Below are positions 10,205 through 22,718 of a stretch of DNA of 64,000 nucleotides, one piece after another (within the stretch, counting starts at the first letter, position 1; each line of letters opens with the position of its first letter). The position numbers and the translations under genes were made by a program. Under the pieces are notes generated by a model. It ran no database searches and had not been told where the DNA came from. It was given only the letters and a program-made list of their open reading frames with translations. The stretch comes from Marchantia polymorpha subsp. ruderalis (lineage: Eukaryota; Streptophyta; Marchantiopsida; Marchantiales; Marchantiaceae). The DNA lies in NCBI GenBank assembly GCA_037833965.1, contig AP031351.1, forward strand, positions 16,256,501 to 16,320,500, written 5' to 3'.

Positions 10205-11715
10205 AATGGTAAATGGTAATAGATCAAGCCGGGGGACCCAAAAGGTCAAAAAACACAATACAAGGAAAAGACCCTAAAAGTCGATCCCAAAAGCACTAAA
10301 ACGATCATTAATAATGTCCCTAATATAATAACCTAAATCAAAAGTAACTGATTGTAACAAAAAATAAAAATTCTCTGTATCAATATTATGAACCACTCTA
10401 ATCTCTACGTATCTAGTACAAGTAAGAAATACATGCTCTTTATACTCAAATTCTCTTCCATCACATAGCCTATAAATACGTTCACTCCTATCAATATTAA
10501 GCCACCGTTCTTCCTCAATTCCAAACCTATGACATCTAGTTCTATGCCTAGCAATAATATGACGTAAAGACATAAAAATTCCTGCGAGTAGGTAATACTG
10601 TTCACAATAAACAAGGATAAGATTTACATGAAATTGATAAAATTGCGTCTTGGTGTCGCGCTTGCTCCAAATAATGTTCAAAAACTACTCATTTAGACGT
10701 TCACGTAATATAGGTTGCAAGTTCCAGTCGAGTTCCGTACATTCCACTTCAACGACCAAGTTATCACATCTGCTAACCATCCTTTGGCACGTGTGGCATT
10801 CAAAGCTTGAGGAGGAAAGCAAGAAGCATCAAGAGATCTCACCCTTTCGATGTAAGTGATGGTCAAGTATAGAGCTTCAGCCTCTAGAGGTAAACAACCT
10901 GTTTCCGCAAGAAGAATAGCATATGAAGTTTGGTTTCTCACACCCAATTCTTCTTGTAGAAATATCTTCTGCACCCTCTCCACACGCTCCCCACCTGTCT
11001 TCTTACAACTAGAATCCCACACCTGGATTTCATACAATACCAAGGGCAACACTAAACTTCTGAATAAAAAATTCTTAAGACTCAAAGTCACAAGATGAGC
11101 CATTCTTCACCAATTTAGCAATGAATATAGAGCTTTGTAACCACCTTCTACTCTCTTTTGCACGCAAAGTGCTCAACTATAATCATTAGAAAAATCAGTG
11201 CCTAGATATTTATAACTCTTCAACTCTTCTAATTGTAGATCTTGGTAATAGAAATAAACTTGCATCTAGTGCCCACTATCATGACTTTAGACTTCTCTAT
11301 ATTTATCTCCATTTGATTCTCGGTACAAAAGCTAGCTTAAGTGTATAGGTGTTTTTGTAAACTAATTGCATCACGTGCTAGTGATATGCATACAAGAGAG
11401 CTTTGATAACAAAGTTTCCAAGCTTGACACCTTCACTATCACATGCCTCCAACCACTCTTCGATATCATCTATAAAAACTCCGAATAGAGTAGGAGAGAG
11501 AGTATAACCTTGAATCACTCCAATGGTACTCAAAACCTCTTCAGTTTGAGAAGTATTGATCTTGGCTCGAACAGAATGGTATAACGTGGCCACAGCTGCT
11601 AGAAGATCTGATGGTACTCCAATGACTTGCAGCCTTTCCCATAATAGCTCACGAGGTACGGTGTCAAAAGCTTTATTAACGTTAATGACACTGCAAAAGC
11701 AATGAAATCATTTCC
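10205..11715 (-). mobile_element. Dead 5'-truncated LINE (non-LTR retrotransposon)
   Basis: In minus-strand order from 11715 down: reverse transcriptase motif A (KAFDTVPREL), the segment GVIQGYTLSPTLFGVFIDD, then LLYA where the catalytic YADD should follow, then the thumb-like region and a zinc-finger C-terminus (RLCDGREFEYKEHVFLTC). The 3' end carries TTTGGGTCCC and TTACCA repeats. The same family occurs at 45190-46520. Compared with that copy, a 10-base deletion near 11385 removes the YADD block and shifts the frame. The first Cys of the finger has become Tyr, and several stops follow. The 5' half, including any endonuclease, is missing, as is usual after incomplete reverse transcription. 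Confidence 0.88.
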
Positions 11716-12827
11716 AAATGCGATAAAAAACTGACAGTTGTGCTAATATCTCCATAACTGTGAAAATCACCTTGACTTTACCAACTCCTTTCAATTGTTG
11801 AGTGAGTTCAAAATTTTGGTTAAATCTTGTTGAAAAAAAAAATCACCAAAAGAATGGTGTTTGGTGAGATTGTTTATTCTAAACTTGAAAAAATATGAAC
11901 AATGATGAATTATTTCATCATAAAATAAGACTGTGTATTTATTACAATTCATAGTTTGTAGTTGTAAATTTAAGTTTTATTTTGTTTCAATAATACTTTT
12001 TAATTAATCTTCATGGACTTTACAGTTTGAAAATAATTTCCTCTACTAGATGATGGTTTGTATCAATATATTGAAAGGTTCTAAATATAAAATAAATTTT
12101 CATAAATTTTTGCAATTTGGTATTGAATACTCATTTTGTGAAGTATCTAAAATTTGTCTAAAAGTAATTATATAGATTGTGGAGGATATATTTTCATAAG
12201 ACATGAATCAAGTGTATTGTAGAGATGTAACAAAGGTCTTAGTTTAACCTAGTTAATTCAACTATGATTACTTAGACTGCCATTATATAAAAGAGCTGGT
12301 ATTTCAGAATCTCAAACTCTCAATAATCTATAATCGTAGCTCAGTAGTATGAATCATTTTTCATTTGTTTTCACTACTTGAAAATGCATGTCATTGCCAA
12401 TATCTATCTTTATCAACACCTAAAAATTGACATGCATAATATGATTTTTACTTGCATTTTGACCTTACTTGCATTTTGATCTAGTTTCTACTATGTGCAA
12501 TGTCTTCTTATGGTAATGCTTTGAATCTTTGACTTCATCTAGAACTTCTGGACCTCTTGTGGATCAAAAGTCTAAATTTTTAACTTTTCTCTCATGTTAT
12601 TTGTTTGAGAAATATACTTTCTTTTACACCTCTTCAACTTTTGTGTGTATATGCTTCCAAGACAAGGAATATCATGTAGTTGAACCTTACAATTGGCTCA
12701 ATATCATCCACTCGAGAATGTTCCAAGAAAGAAGTAAATTTAACTTATGCTTCATCAAAATTTTCAAAAGCTCCTCAGAGTAACTTTGTAATGGCAGATA
12801 ATTACCGAAATAGAGCATAATGGTAAA
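11716..12827. other. AT-rich stretch, no feature recognised
   Basis: Strongly AT-rich with short random frames only. One 84-codon plus-strand frame (12529-12783) has no recognisable domain. The position next to the primer-binding-like site at 12828 fits decayed internal sequence of that retrotransposon. Confidence 0.35.
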
Positions 12828-13323
12828 GATCCGATACCACAAGGATAGAAATAACACAGAGAACAAAAGAGTGTAATGTATTAACCGTCTATTGAAGAGC
12901 TTGACTTCTCAGGCGCATGTCACTCCCATAAGTACTGCAATTGCTAAGTTCGAAGGCAGCACATTGCAGCATAGATTCACACTCAACTCCTGAAATTGAT
13001 CCAATCATGTTCTACGGAGATTGATCGTGCTTCTGTCTTGGTATTCAGGGGGGAAAATTCCCAAAGTACACACTCAAATAGTTGCACAGAGCTTCCAATT
13101 AACATATTTGCTTAAAGCCTGAGCTAGCACTACACTACTCAGAACATCCGAATTGGAGCTTCGACCTCAGATAGGGTATCTTCAACAAACCGAAGTATCT
13201 CACGCACGGTGACAAACACTCAATCTCACGGACACGCGGAGAATGCAGGCTGAAAACTGAAAAAACTAACTACTGAGAATCCCCCAAGGCTGAAGCATTG
13301 GGCTCCTTTATTACTAATTAACA
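12828..13323 (-). mobile_element. Copia-type LTR with primer-binding site
   Basis: On the minus strand, an LTR-like segment may begin TGTTAATTAG (plus 13323). It contains TAATAAAGGAGCCC and ends in TTATTTCTATCCTT, directly before TGGTATCGGATC (plus 12828-12839), close to the initiator-tRNA site TGGTATCAGAGC of plant Copia elements. The order fits a 5' LTR of an element running to lower coordinates, of which no coding part survives. The exact LTR ends are uncertain and the 3' CA is not intact. Confidence 0.55.
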
Positions 13324-15760
13324 GTCCGAGATATCACTCGTTATGCCGCGAGCTACGAACAGCCGCGACACCAGCAGACTTGGCAGTTACCACGCCCGTT
13401 GAATTCTTATCTAATCCTAACCTACGCAAAATGGCTAACAGTTCCAATTCCAAGTTCTCTTTCGTCTCCTCCAAACCAAAGAGAAACGAATCTAACTTCC
13501 TAATTAATTGTTGCTACTCACCTACACTACAAGTAATCGTTGCCGTCACTCGATGCTCCAAGTTCCGCAGCTTCAACCACTTTTGCGTCTAAATCCGCCA
13601 TATCACAAAACCACGAAGACATCAGTTCACCTTCTCGGTCAAGACTTCGTTCGTCTACTCTGCTAACTGCCGATTCTTCTCCTCCACTTCCAGCAGTTTC
13701 GCTTCCACCTCGTACAATTGCCCATCTGTTGCCGATAGCTGCGATCGCATCTCATTGCAGTCGGCCTCTAACCTCTCTAGCTCCGAAGACCGAGCGGCTT
13801 CGCACTCTGCCAACTCCTTCGCCTTTGCTGTTAACTTAGCTGCGTGCGTCTGATCTCTCTTCGCCAGATCCGCAGTCAATTCGTGCCCACAGAGCGACTC
13901 CTCATTGATGGTCATCCTAGACGCTTCCAATCTATCCTGAAGTTTGACTGTTGCTCGTCTTGTAGTTTCAATGTCACCTCGAAGACTTTCACATGCCTTC
14001 TCCGAAGATCTCCGAAGTTCTGTCTCCTCAACTAATCCCCCCTGAAGTGCCGCGCACTCCGACTCCAACTCCCAAAGTTGCATTTTCTTCTCCTCCAGGG
14101 AAGCCTTTGCCGCTGCACACTTTGCGTGCAGTCCAGCTCTCTACTTGCTCAGCTGTCCATGTGGATGCGGCCAGCTTTGCCCGCGTACTGTTACGCACTA
14201 GCTTCACGTAACATCCGACATCGGATGGCCTAGCATACTTCTCCAACTTTCCTTCTAGATAACGGAGTAAGGATACCAGTTGCTCATACAGTACATCAGC
14301 CGCATAGATCCCGCCCAACTGAATCTCTTCCGCTGAAGGATCTTCTCAAGTCTCCAAGATGACATTTCGTGTAGAAGTCCGAGGTGAAGCCGCCGACAGC
14401 TGCTCCGTAACATCTTTCTACTCCTTCTACTACTCTATCCACTAACTCTTCCAACGAAGTGGGACCCTCCTCTATGTCTGAGTACACCAACATTACTTAT
14501 AAACTCTGCTTCCCTGATTGGGTATACACAACAGCCTTGACTTAAGGCCCTGAATTCTGCCTTAGGGTCTCCACCTCCGGAATTTCGGCACGGTGATCAA
14601 GCGTCTCTGAAATTACGATCTCCTGCAACTTCCGTCTTTTTTTGCGGCCGTACCTTCACTCCATCTCATGATCTGTCTACTCTCTTCGAAGTTAATGCGA
14701 GCTGAGTGTCTTCTTGATCTATATCGACTTCGTTGACACCAAGGGTCTCATCTCCATCTACCGCATGTGTTTGGGGTGGAAAACTCTTCTGCTCTACTAC
14801 GATCAACAAATCCATACCTTTGTAGAAATTGACAAGGAAGGGAGACAAGTAATTTGCCGATCATTTCGGAGTTTCACCAATATGCTAGCGCGTGACCGAC
14901 CACATGATCCTCGCCTAATGAATGTGTACTCCTCTCAAAGCTCGCTACGAATCCGACTTGCCAAGTCGTTATGTAAGTCGTTCGAGAAGATCAAAGGATC
15001 TGCATCAACGCTACTGCTACATTTCTTTGCAGCCAATCGTGGTACCCTTTCATCCAGTATCCATTCTTGCAAGTGCGCGGTATTTTGAACATCACTGCGT
15101 ACGTCTTCTACTCTGCGCGCGTTACATTGACACTCTCACTGTCAAAGGTAAGATCGCCATCTTCACCTGCGCACCGACCGAGGATTTTCTCCCAATCCCA
15201 GATTTGCCATAGTTCGGGATTTCCATGATGTCCATCGACATCCAACGCACTACCGTCATTCCATTCTTGGACCATCGTCGCGCATACCCAACTTCATCTC
15301 CACATCCCGAAATTGGATTTCGCGACGATCAGCTCGTTGCGACAAGCCCTAAATTCCACTTCGGGTACCTTCAGCGCGATCAATCAAATTTCTCCGGATT
15401 GTCAAATGGCTGTTTCTGCAATTTCAAACTTCCGCACCTCAATCGCTCGTCAATCGGCAACTGTGCTATCGTGAAATGTGAAGGACGAACTTGCACTCCT
15501 CCTGGTGTAGTCCGTCACCTCAACGATAGTGCCAAGTCGTCAAATTGAAGGTGCCGCCATTTGAATTTCTTTTCCATGCGACTCCATCTTTTACTTCAAT
15601 GGGGATGCGTTGCCATAATTCCTTCGTAGGTAACTCCGAAGACTCTATCACTGAAGATTGAATATCCTCAACCAAATATTGTACTAGGCCTTCGTGAAAA
15701 CATGATGTCCACTTCATTGCTTCGTAGCTCGGGTTCCCTTGTCTATTCCTCACGTTCTTG
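13324..15760 (-). pseudogene. Broken coiled-coil gag-like retroelement gene
   Basis: Minus-strand pieces lie in order but in different frames: 15520-15753, 14296-14493, 14028-14318 and 13655-14083. A weaker continuation ends in LRRLGLDKN and a stop near 13330. The third piece contains YLEGKLEKYARPSDVGCYVK. The fourth is a long heptad-rich coiled coil (KELAECEAARSSELERLEAD). I recall proteins of this kind as very numerous 'hypothetical proteins' in Marchantia polymorpha, where copy number suggests a mobile element. The present copy has stops and frameshifts between the pieces and is not expected to work. Plus-strand open frames across the region are shadows. Confidence 0.55.
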
Positions 15761-15807
15761 AGCTCGTTGTAAGAAGCAGACCAAACTATATTTAGTAGGA
15801 TCGTTCC

Positions 15808-15955
15808 TATTCCCTACTTCTACCCAGCCTCTATCCTAGAATTCCTTATTTACTACTATTCCCTACTCCTACTCAAGCCTCTATCCTAGAATTCCTTATT
15901 TACTACCATTCACTACTCCTACTCAAACTCTATTCTAAATTTCCTTATTCACTCC
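15808..15955. repeat. Three tandem copies of a ~50-bp unit
   Basis: Units start near 15808, 15857 and 15907 and share TATTCCCTACTCCTACTCAA, CTCTATCCTAGAATTCC and TTATTTACTAC. The third is the most diverged. The repeat lies just upstream of the gag-like pseudogene and may belong to its leader. Confidence 0.8.
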
Positions 15956-17346
15956 TCTTTTGAATACTACTGCTCTAAAGATTAAAATTTACTTGTCTTT
16001 GCTTTCCAAACTACTTTATTTCAAAAAAATTACACCACCACAAACTTGTTTGGTTATGAGTTTCAAAATACATAAGAAACCACAAATCCAAGATCAACTA
16101 GATAATTATTGTTCTAAACCTCCTTTTGTTCGCATGGATCCAAAGAGCTAAAAATGATTCTCGGACAGTTATCTTTCAATTCGACGGTTCAGCAAGCAAG
16201 TGCAAGCCGTCTTTGAAAACTGAGACTTGGAGCCACTTGTTGATATATTACTATCAGTAATACATCAACAAACCATTTAAGACAATTATTTAAAACTCAG
16301 TTGTCATTTAGATGTTGCTGAAACAATGATGTTGTCACCGTTGCGAACGTCTGGGAACACACGTCTTGTTTATCAACTCAGAACAAACAGACAAGATTGA
16401 CAAATTTGGTGATATATGGAAATAAATTCGTTGTGGTTTACCACAACCCCAACTGCCAAGGTTATGCGTGCGAGGCCACCCTCGCACAGAAGACACCGGG
16501 CACAAGTAGTTTGCTAGTTGCACTGTATTCTTATTTAGAGTCGATAAATTCAGCAACTGGAGTCGCAGCATCAGCAGATTGATACTTCTAGAAAAACCTT
16601 TAGAAACATTTTCTAGTGGCTTTTATACATGTCTTCATTATGTACCAATGTATTTAGTAAAAAATGTTTCATCTAGGAGTTAACGCAAGTAGCCGCGCTG
16701 TAGAAACACCTCCATGTCCACAACATGAATGTAGGGAACGCATTTGACACGAGATAATGATGAACGAACAAGTAAAACCGTTTCAGTTGTGAAAGATTCA
16801 AAAATTGAATTAACAAAAGACTCGAATCCTTTTGAACTACAAATTTGAAAGTTCAAAAGGATAGGTACAAAACAAAAGCAACGGATACAGGTAAGAGTTC
16901 AGCAATCTATAATAATATAATCGATAAGGTAGACACTCGACAATCAGTGAGTATACTGTATTGACAGCACTGAAGTATCGAACCTGCAGAGAACCACAAA
17001 GGTTAGTGAAAGTACAACGCATAACAGAGGTGCACGGACCATAACCGGGAATTATGGAGTAGGAGCAGCCTAGGCACTGCGTCGACCACAATAGAAACGG
17101 AAGCCAGCTACATGTAAATAACAGCTTCGGCTTTGCGAAATTCGCTGGACATTATGGGCAACTTAAGGTCTTCTGTAATGAAAAGAATGGAAGTATATTC
17201 TGTATGTCCATGGCAATCAACTAGCTTGCCTTCAAAGAAGGAAAATACCCTTTGCTCTTAATTCTTATTGGGCCTCTCTTGTGATTGGAACGAATTATAA
17301 ATTACACAGTACAGGGACAAAGCTTTGTAATCACATAATGCAAGCA
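15956..17346. other. Spacer downstream of FBN13, one hairpin, no gene
   Basis: No family is recognised in any frame. At 16237-16271, TTGTTGATATATTACT is followed by a 3-base loop and AGTAATACATCAACAA, a 16-bp hairpin with one mismatch. The right end (about 17200-17346) should hold the FBN13 3' untranslated region. An AATAAG hexamer on the minus strand near 17270 is the best poly(A) candidate. Confidence 0.4.
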
Positions 17347-19875
17347 TCAGCTGACGTATTCAGGCACAACGGTGGAAGTGACATACGACTCAACACGAAC
17401 AAGAACATCTGGTATACCCGATTTATCACGAGCAACCTGCAGGTACGAAAGAACACAGGTGAAATTAAGAGAATAAATAATTTAAGAAGCTGAAGCCTCA
17501 TAGACGGTGTCTAAGACTCGTCACAACCAGACGACATACGAGAGAGTGAAGAAAATGAGACCACCGCAACTAAGCAAGAAAAGATGGATAAGAAGGCGTA
17601 CCATAACTTCTTCGTCCAAGTACGAAACGAGGAGCTCTCTTGAGAAAGTGTTGTCTGATCGAGAAAACCAAAAGACACAGCTGAGTCAAAGTAGATCTTC
17701 GAAACAACAGCCACATACAACAGGAGCTAACAATGAAGATTTTAAAAAACACATTACTGGTGTTTCTATAAAAGATGGTTGGTAGCAACGGTTTTAGCAA
17801 GGCCCATACTTAAGGGAAGTTTTACACCACTAGAAACAATGTCCTTCATGTTGTCTGGAAGTTGTGCAACAGCTGCTGTAAACTGTTCCATAACTCCTTT
17901 CAGCTGCGATGGTATAGTTCCTTCAGGTACCGTTGGTGTAGAGATGAGTCCCTCGACATATTCTTCTTTCAATCTCAGCGGGCCTTCCACTTCAAGCTTT
18001 GAGGTCAAAGTGAAGATGCTCTCAACCTGGAAATACCGATTACATGCTTGAAAAAACACGGTGGATTGTTTACAAAAAATCTTCAAATACGACTTGATGT
18101 ACGATGTATAATGCATACAAACTTCGAGTCCATTTTTGCAGCAAACATCTTCACGGGGCAGAATTTCAGAAGATTAAGAGCTCTCATAAATTGATCACAT
18201 GTTTATATAAACTCTACACAAATAGAGCAAATAGAACCTTGATCCACAAGCACTATACGGCGAAAGCAACTAGGCTTGAAACTTCCAAGTCTAGTTGAGA
18301 AAGAGACTCAACGATTCTTCTCCAATTCCCTTCAGGTGTGTAGAACAGAGTTTAGAAGCTAACCGTGTTCAAGACTTTGAGTTTTCCCGTCGCCTTCGCA
18401 ACTCCATCCCCGATGAGAAGAGTGAGCGAAGTGATAGAAGCCAGTGAAGGAGAGAATCCTCTGGGCAGGTTGGCAAAACAAAACGATTGTTCAGATTTTT
18501 TGGCTCAAGTAGAAAATGCAACCGACTAATCGACCGACTAATGATATTAGATAGTACAGACTTTGAAGTTGAAGTCTATATCCAGGCCACTCACTTCTTT
18601 CCCTTCTCATGAAGTATAACGGCAATAGTACAGCGTGTAATTTCATGAGTAATGTGACATCATATGAACACAAAAAGTTCATAAAAGATTTACGTTGATA
18701 ATTCAACAGGAATCTTGTCATACTCAATCAGCCCTCTAGTTAGTCCCTCCAAAGGTTTAGCAGGTGCACTTCCGGGCTCTGATCATCACCTCAAAACTAG
18801 ATATTTGTTTCGGAGATCTAATAATCGGACGACTCATACTTCTGCGTGTACATACTTGAGGAGCGTTTGTGCGGCAACAAGACCAGGACTTTGAGCTCCT
18901 GCAAACTGGAACTCCCACGACCCGTCAAACAGTGCCGACCTGCGTTCTCCATCAAAGATAGAAAGTTTGTTCACTGGTCATGAGACTTCCTGTGATGTAA
19001 CTGTTGTACAAATGCTTGTTCACATCAGAGGCCTGAAATCTCTGCTTCATATGAACACTATTTGATTCATAAGCTCTCGAGGTGATGAAGAGGCGCCACC
19101 CTATCATCTCAGAATTGGAAAAAAACGTCTGAATCCCGCGCATGCATAAACTGTCAAAGATTGGAACACTGTTTGACAGTTGATTCGCAGGACGGGTCGT
19201 AGAAACGTTAGAGGGCAGTGCTCACGTTGTTGGTCGAGGAGTTGGATTCAGCCGTTCCAACATGAGTATCTTTTCGTTGACATCTATTCTCGCACGAGCA
19301 TCTGCTTCGGGATCCGCCAACCCTTGCAAACCTCCGGCATCCCTGATCTGGCCATTCGAAGAAAAGCCAGGATTTTATTGCTTCAAGAGCTGCAAACTCG
19401 GCGTTGTTTTGAATTGTCCTTGACATTAAAACCACAAAAGAAGACAGCCATACAGATTCTTCACCTCATAAGTGGATGTGGAAATTCAAACCATAGAAGA
19501 GAAATCTTCGAAAACATGACACAAAACCTGAGGTATCGTGCATGCCATTTCTATAATTTCCAGTTACAAGTGACTAGCTGGACTTCTTACAGAAAGTAGG
19601 AGACTTTCTTTGGCAGCCACACGCTCCAACTCTTTGGCAACCAAAACTGTCGAACTAGCTTGCGCTCGGATACCAATCTTCCCAACTCCATTCTTCTGCG
19701 ATACAGCGACGGTCACAAAGCGAGATTTTCTACAATCTGAAGGAGAAATTCTGAATGTAATGCTGGAGGCCAAAATTGGAACAAGTGCATTTGCTCGAGC
19801 TGGGATGTTGCATGACACAGAAGAAGCACAAGCTGTCCGGTTCCAAAACAGCGTCGAAGAAGTGGAAGCAGCCAT
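17347..19875 (-). CDS. FBN13: Plastid-lipid-associated protein / fibrillin 13
   Basis: Seven minus-strand exons (19591-19875, 19226-19347, 18856-18939, 18364-18460, 17810-18026, 17602-17654, 17347-17436) join at GT-AG sites in phase into 315 residues. The first about 60 residues are Ser/Ala/Arg rich, like a chloroplast transit peptide. The PAP/fibrillin domain follows: ELERVAAKESLLLSIRDAGG, RIDVNEKILMLERLNPTPRP, the lipocalin-like G-x-W at 142-144 (FDGSWEF), LTSKLEVEGPLRLKEEYVEG, and a C-terminal SYLDEEVMVARDKSG. The order and wording match Arabidopsis FBN13 (At2g42130) as I remember it, which is about 300 residues. Fibrillins are lipocalin-fold proteins of thylakoids and plastoglobules. The ligand of this member is not known to me. 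Nothing is broken. The 124-codon plus-strand frame opposite exon 1 is a shadow. Confidence 0.93.
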
Positions 19876-20903
19876 AGCTCCCTGCCAGGAGACGAATTCA
19901 AAGGATTTCTACTGTGCTCTGTCTCAATTTAGTCCTTCTGTCTTTGAGCAAGAGGAGCTCCGTGTCATTCCCATCGCAGCTTAAACTCTTCCGTCTCTCA
20001 CCGCTCTACCGTATGCACCGTCATGTATTCTACTCGTATGGTATGTAACATAGGAACCTATTTAGTCAAGGAACATACCGTATGCTCCTTGATTTAATAA
20101 GGATTCCAAAATATATAAAGTCCAACTTTATTGCTTATCGTCAAAAGCAAAATGTACTCAATTTCTTAACATAATTCATGGAGTAGGGTTGGATTCCTTG
20201 CCTAGATTACAGAGCAAATGTATAGTTCATGTGGAAGAAACAATGGTGATACAAACTTGGAATATTCCTCATGTGAATGTTATACTATTCTAAAATGAGC
20301 AAAAACGGAAGTTACTCAGTGATCATGTGACGATATGAATATGTAGAATTGTACTACAAGTATTTGCAATATTATAATTTCTCGTCTATTTTAAAATTGT
20401 ATTGACAATCGGGTCATCTTAAATATGCTTGAATCAGTTTGACACAAAAGAAAATATTTACACATCATGCTTCATAAGGTAAATTTTATTTATATAATGA
20501 TGGGAGTGCATGATGATTCCCATAACAAGTTATAGATTAGGCAGCATGCAGGTCAAAATTCTACTATGTTATATAAATATATATTCTCAATTTTCACTCT
20601 TGTTGATGAATTTTTCTATGTGTTTATCACTCTAAATAAACTTTTCCTTGTCATAAATCACCATAATCTCTCTATTACATCTATATTTCTAGTAGAGTTT
20701 TGTATACTCATGGTTCGAATTTTTAATGTAATTTGAGCAATTTTTTCATTACATTTATTTAATTCATTATGTTCTCGTCGTTGCCACCTACTTCGCTACT
20801 TCATGATGTTGAATTGACATTGTTTCATTTTCGTTTATGATTGTGACCTTCTTTCCTAGATCACTTCAATGAATTATTTTAATTTTTTAGTTTATTTTCA
20901 TTT

Positions 20904-20935
<32 letters not shown>

Positions 20936-21475
20936 CTAGCTATTGCAAATAGCCAAATTTTATCTTATAATTTTTGCAGCTAATAAAATTTGAACTGTCT
21001 ACTTTCAAAAAAAATTCACTTATGATTGCATAGTTTTTTGAAAAAGGTGTAAGAAGTTCAAATATACAAAAAAATTTCAAATTTTGTTTTATCATTGAGT
21101 GTGTCACATGATGACATGCAGATCTTGGTCTATACATCTTATCTCAATTTTAAATAGTTGTCTTAAATAATGTGAAAATAACATGTTTTATATGCTAGAA
21201 TTCTTCGTTTAAATAATATATTTTGTAGCAAAAGTTATAGCTATTGCAATATGAGAGCATAATTGATGCAATCGTGTAACTTTTATCTTGTACATTCAGT
21301 TTTTCCTGCTACTTTACATTCATTTTTAGCCCAATTGGGTTGAATATTCATTCTAGTTGAGTTTGAGTAATAAAATTTTTAATGATTAAATTTGATATCT
21401 CAAAGATATCGCAACACATTTGCAATATTTTTAAATTTTCTAAATTGTAATTCTCCGAATAATATACATACTAAG
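19876..21475. other. FBN13 upstream region passing into AT-rich DNA
   Basis: The first about 250 bases should hold the FBN13 promoter (minus strand), but no clear TATA or motif decides it. Beyond about 20160 the sequence becomes AT-rich with short random frames. It includes a stretch at 20450-20720 that could be an eroded LTR (TATAAATATATATTC), which I cannot confirm. Confidence 0.3.
20906..20934. repeat. (TA)n microsatellite
   Basis: An uninterrupted AT/TA dinucleotide run within AT-rich DNA. Confidence 0.95.
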
Positions 21476-21822
21476 ATACTCGGCTATCAACACGGTCGCC
21501 CGTAAACTGGGGCTTAACACGGCCAAAGTAATAAAACGCTTCGGCGTGGACCTAATCTTCCGGGACCACCCGCCTAAGCCTTCGCTTCGGGAAGGGGGTG
21601 TTCGCGTAGCGCCGGGCTCCCCTAGGGACTAGATTAATGATACAAGGCGCTGAGAAACCCAGTGGTGGCCAGCCCCCCAATTCTGCTGTAGTGAATCAAT
21701 CCACTTATATAAAATTTATCAATTTAACCGCCCGGAGCAGTTCATGGTAAGAGTTTTCTCGGGGTCGCTTGAAGCTCGTTTAGCCGGTGGTGATCGTGGA
21801 TGCCCGACCTTCACTTCATTTT
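21476..21822. other. GC-rich island, possible organelle-derived insertion
   Basis: About 350 bases of markedly GC-richer sequence sit abruptly in AT-rich DNA. They include CGCTTCGGCGTGGACC, GGGAAGGGGGTGTTCGCG and GAGAAACCCAGTGG. No protein frame is open across it and no tRNA or rRNA is recognised. The style (CTTCGCTTCGGG motifs, structured RNA-like pairs) recalls liverwort mitochondrial spacers or a group II intron domain. Mitochondrial origin is inference; a rRNA fragment of that genome does occur at 56344-56450. Confidence 0.35.
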
Positions 21823-22718
21823 ATTTTTTTTCTATTTACCTATCCGTTCATGGTTCTCGCGTTTTGAATAAACAATCTATAATATGCCATAGCTGGTATA
21901 GATAGACATAAACAATAAACAATTGTATTTTCTAAAAAAGCTATAATACAATTACTAAATTATCAACTTGCATAATTTTTGGACTTGTGCATAATACATA
22001 ACGATTAGTTTTTTATCTTCTTTATTTTCTTTTACAAATGTAAAAATAAAAAAATTAAGACAAATTTCATATATATATATATATATATATATTTCATTTC
22101 AGAGCTTGCATTTGTTCAAGTTACTTCATGAATGCGAATAAAAAATTCAATTTTGACATTTTTTGAGGTCAAAATTTCTTGAACTTTATTAATCATTTTA
22201 CTTTTAGCCTAAACATATCAATGACCAAAATGTGAACAATATAAGTTGATTACTATAAAATGCCAACACCACAATACTAAACAATAATGTTTATAAAAAA
22301 TATAACAAGAATCATCAATAATCATATGATTATGTTCAAATCATCAATATCATCAGATTTTTATTTTGAGTTAAATTTTTTATTTTAATTTATCAATAAT
22401 ATTGGATTAAATATTAGTCTTAAATGATGTAAAAATTGAAAAATTTATATGAAAAATATAAATAGTGTAGCATATTATACAATGTTAAGTTTTAAATTGC
22501 AACATATGATTATAAAGCAAAAATTTGCACTCTAAACAACCTATCACTTGTTGCATAATGATTATAATCACAATACCAAAATAATCAAATTTTAATTTTT
22601 GTAAAATCATTTGATAGTGATTCAATAAATAAACATTGTCAAATATGAAAATTGAAAGCATTTTCCGTTCATACTTTCATATCAATTTTATTTTGCTCAT
22701 ATAATCTTTTAGCTCTAA
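21823..22718. other. AT-rich spacer with a TA microsatellite
   Basis: No domain is recognised. A (TA)n run occupies 22069-22092. The stretch ends where the first LTR of the chromovirus relic begins. Confidence 0.4.
22069..22092. repeat. (TA)n microsatellite
   Basis: An uninterrupted AT/TA dinucleotide run. Confidence 0.95.

Noticed and set aside
9832-10227. 131-codon minus-strand frame after AP-1 mu
   Set aside because: It runs into the LINE 3' tail and matches no known protein.
19610-19984. 124-codon plus-strand frame opposite FBN13 exon 1
   Set aside because: It is the complement of the transit-peptide exon. It has no family and no splice support, whereas the minus strand gives a full fibrillin.
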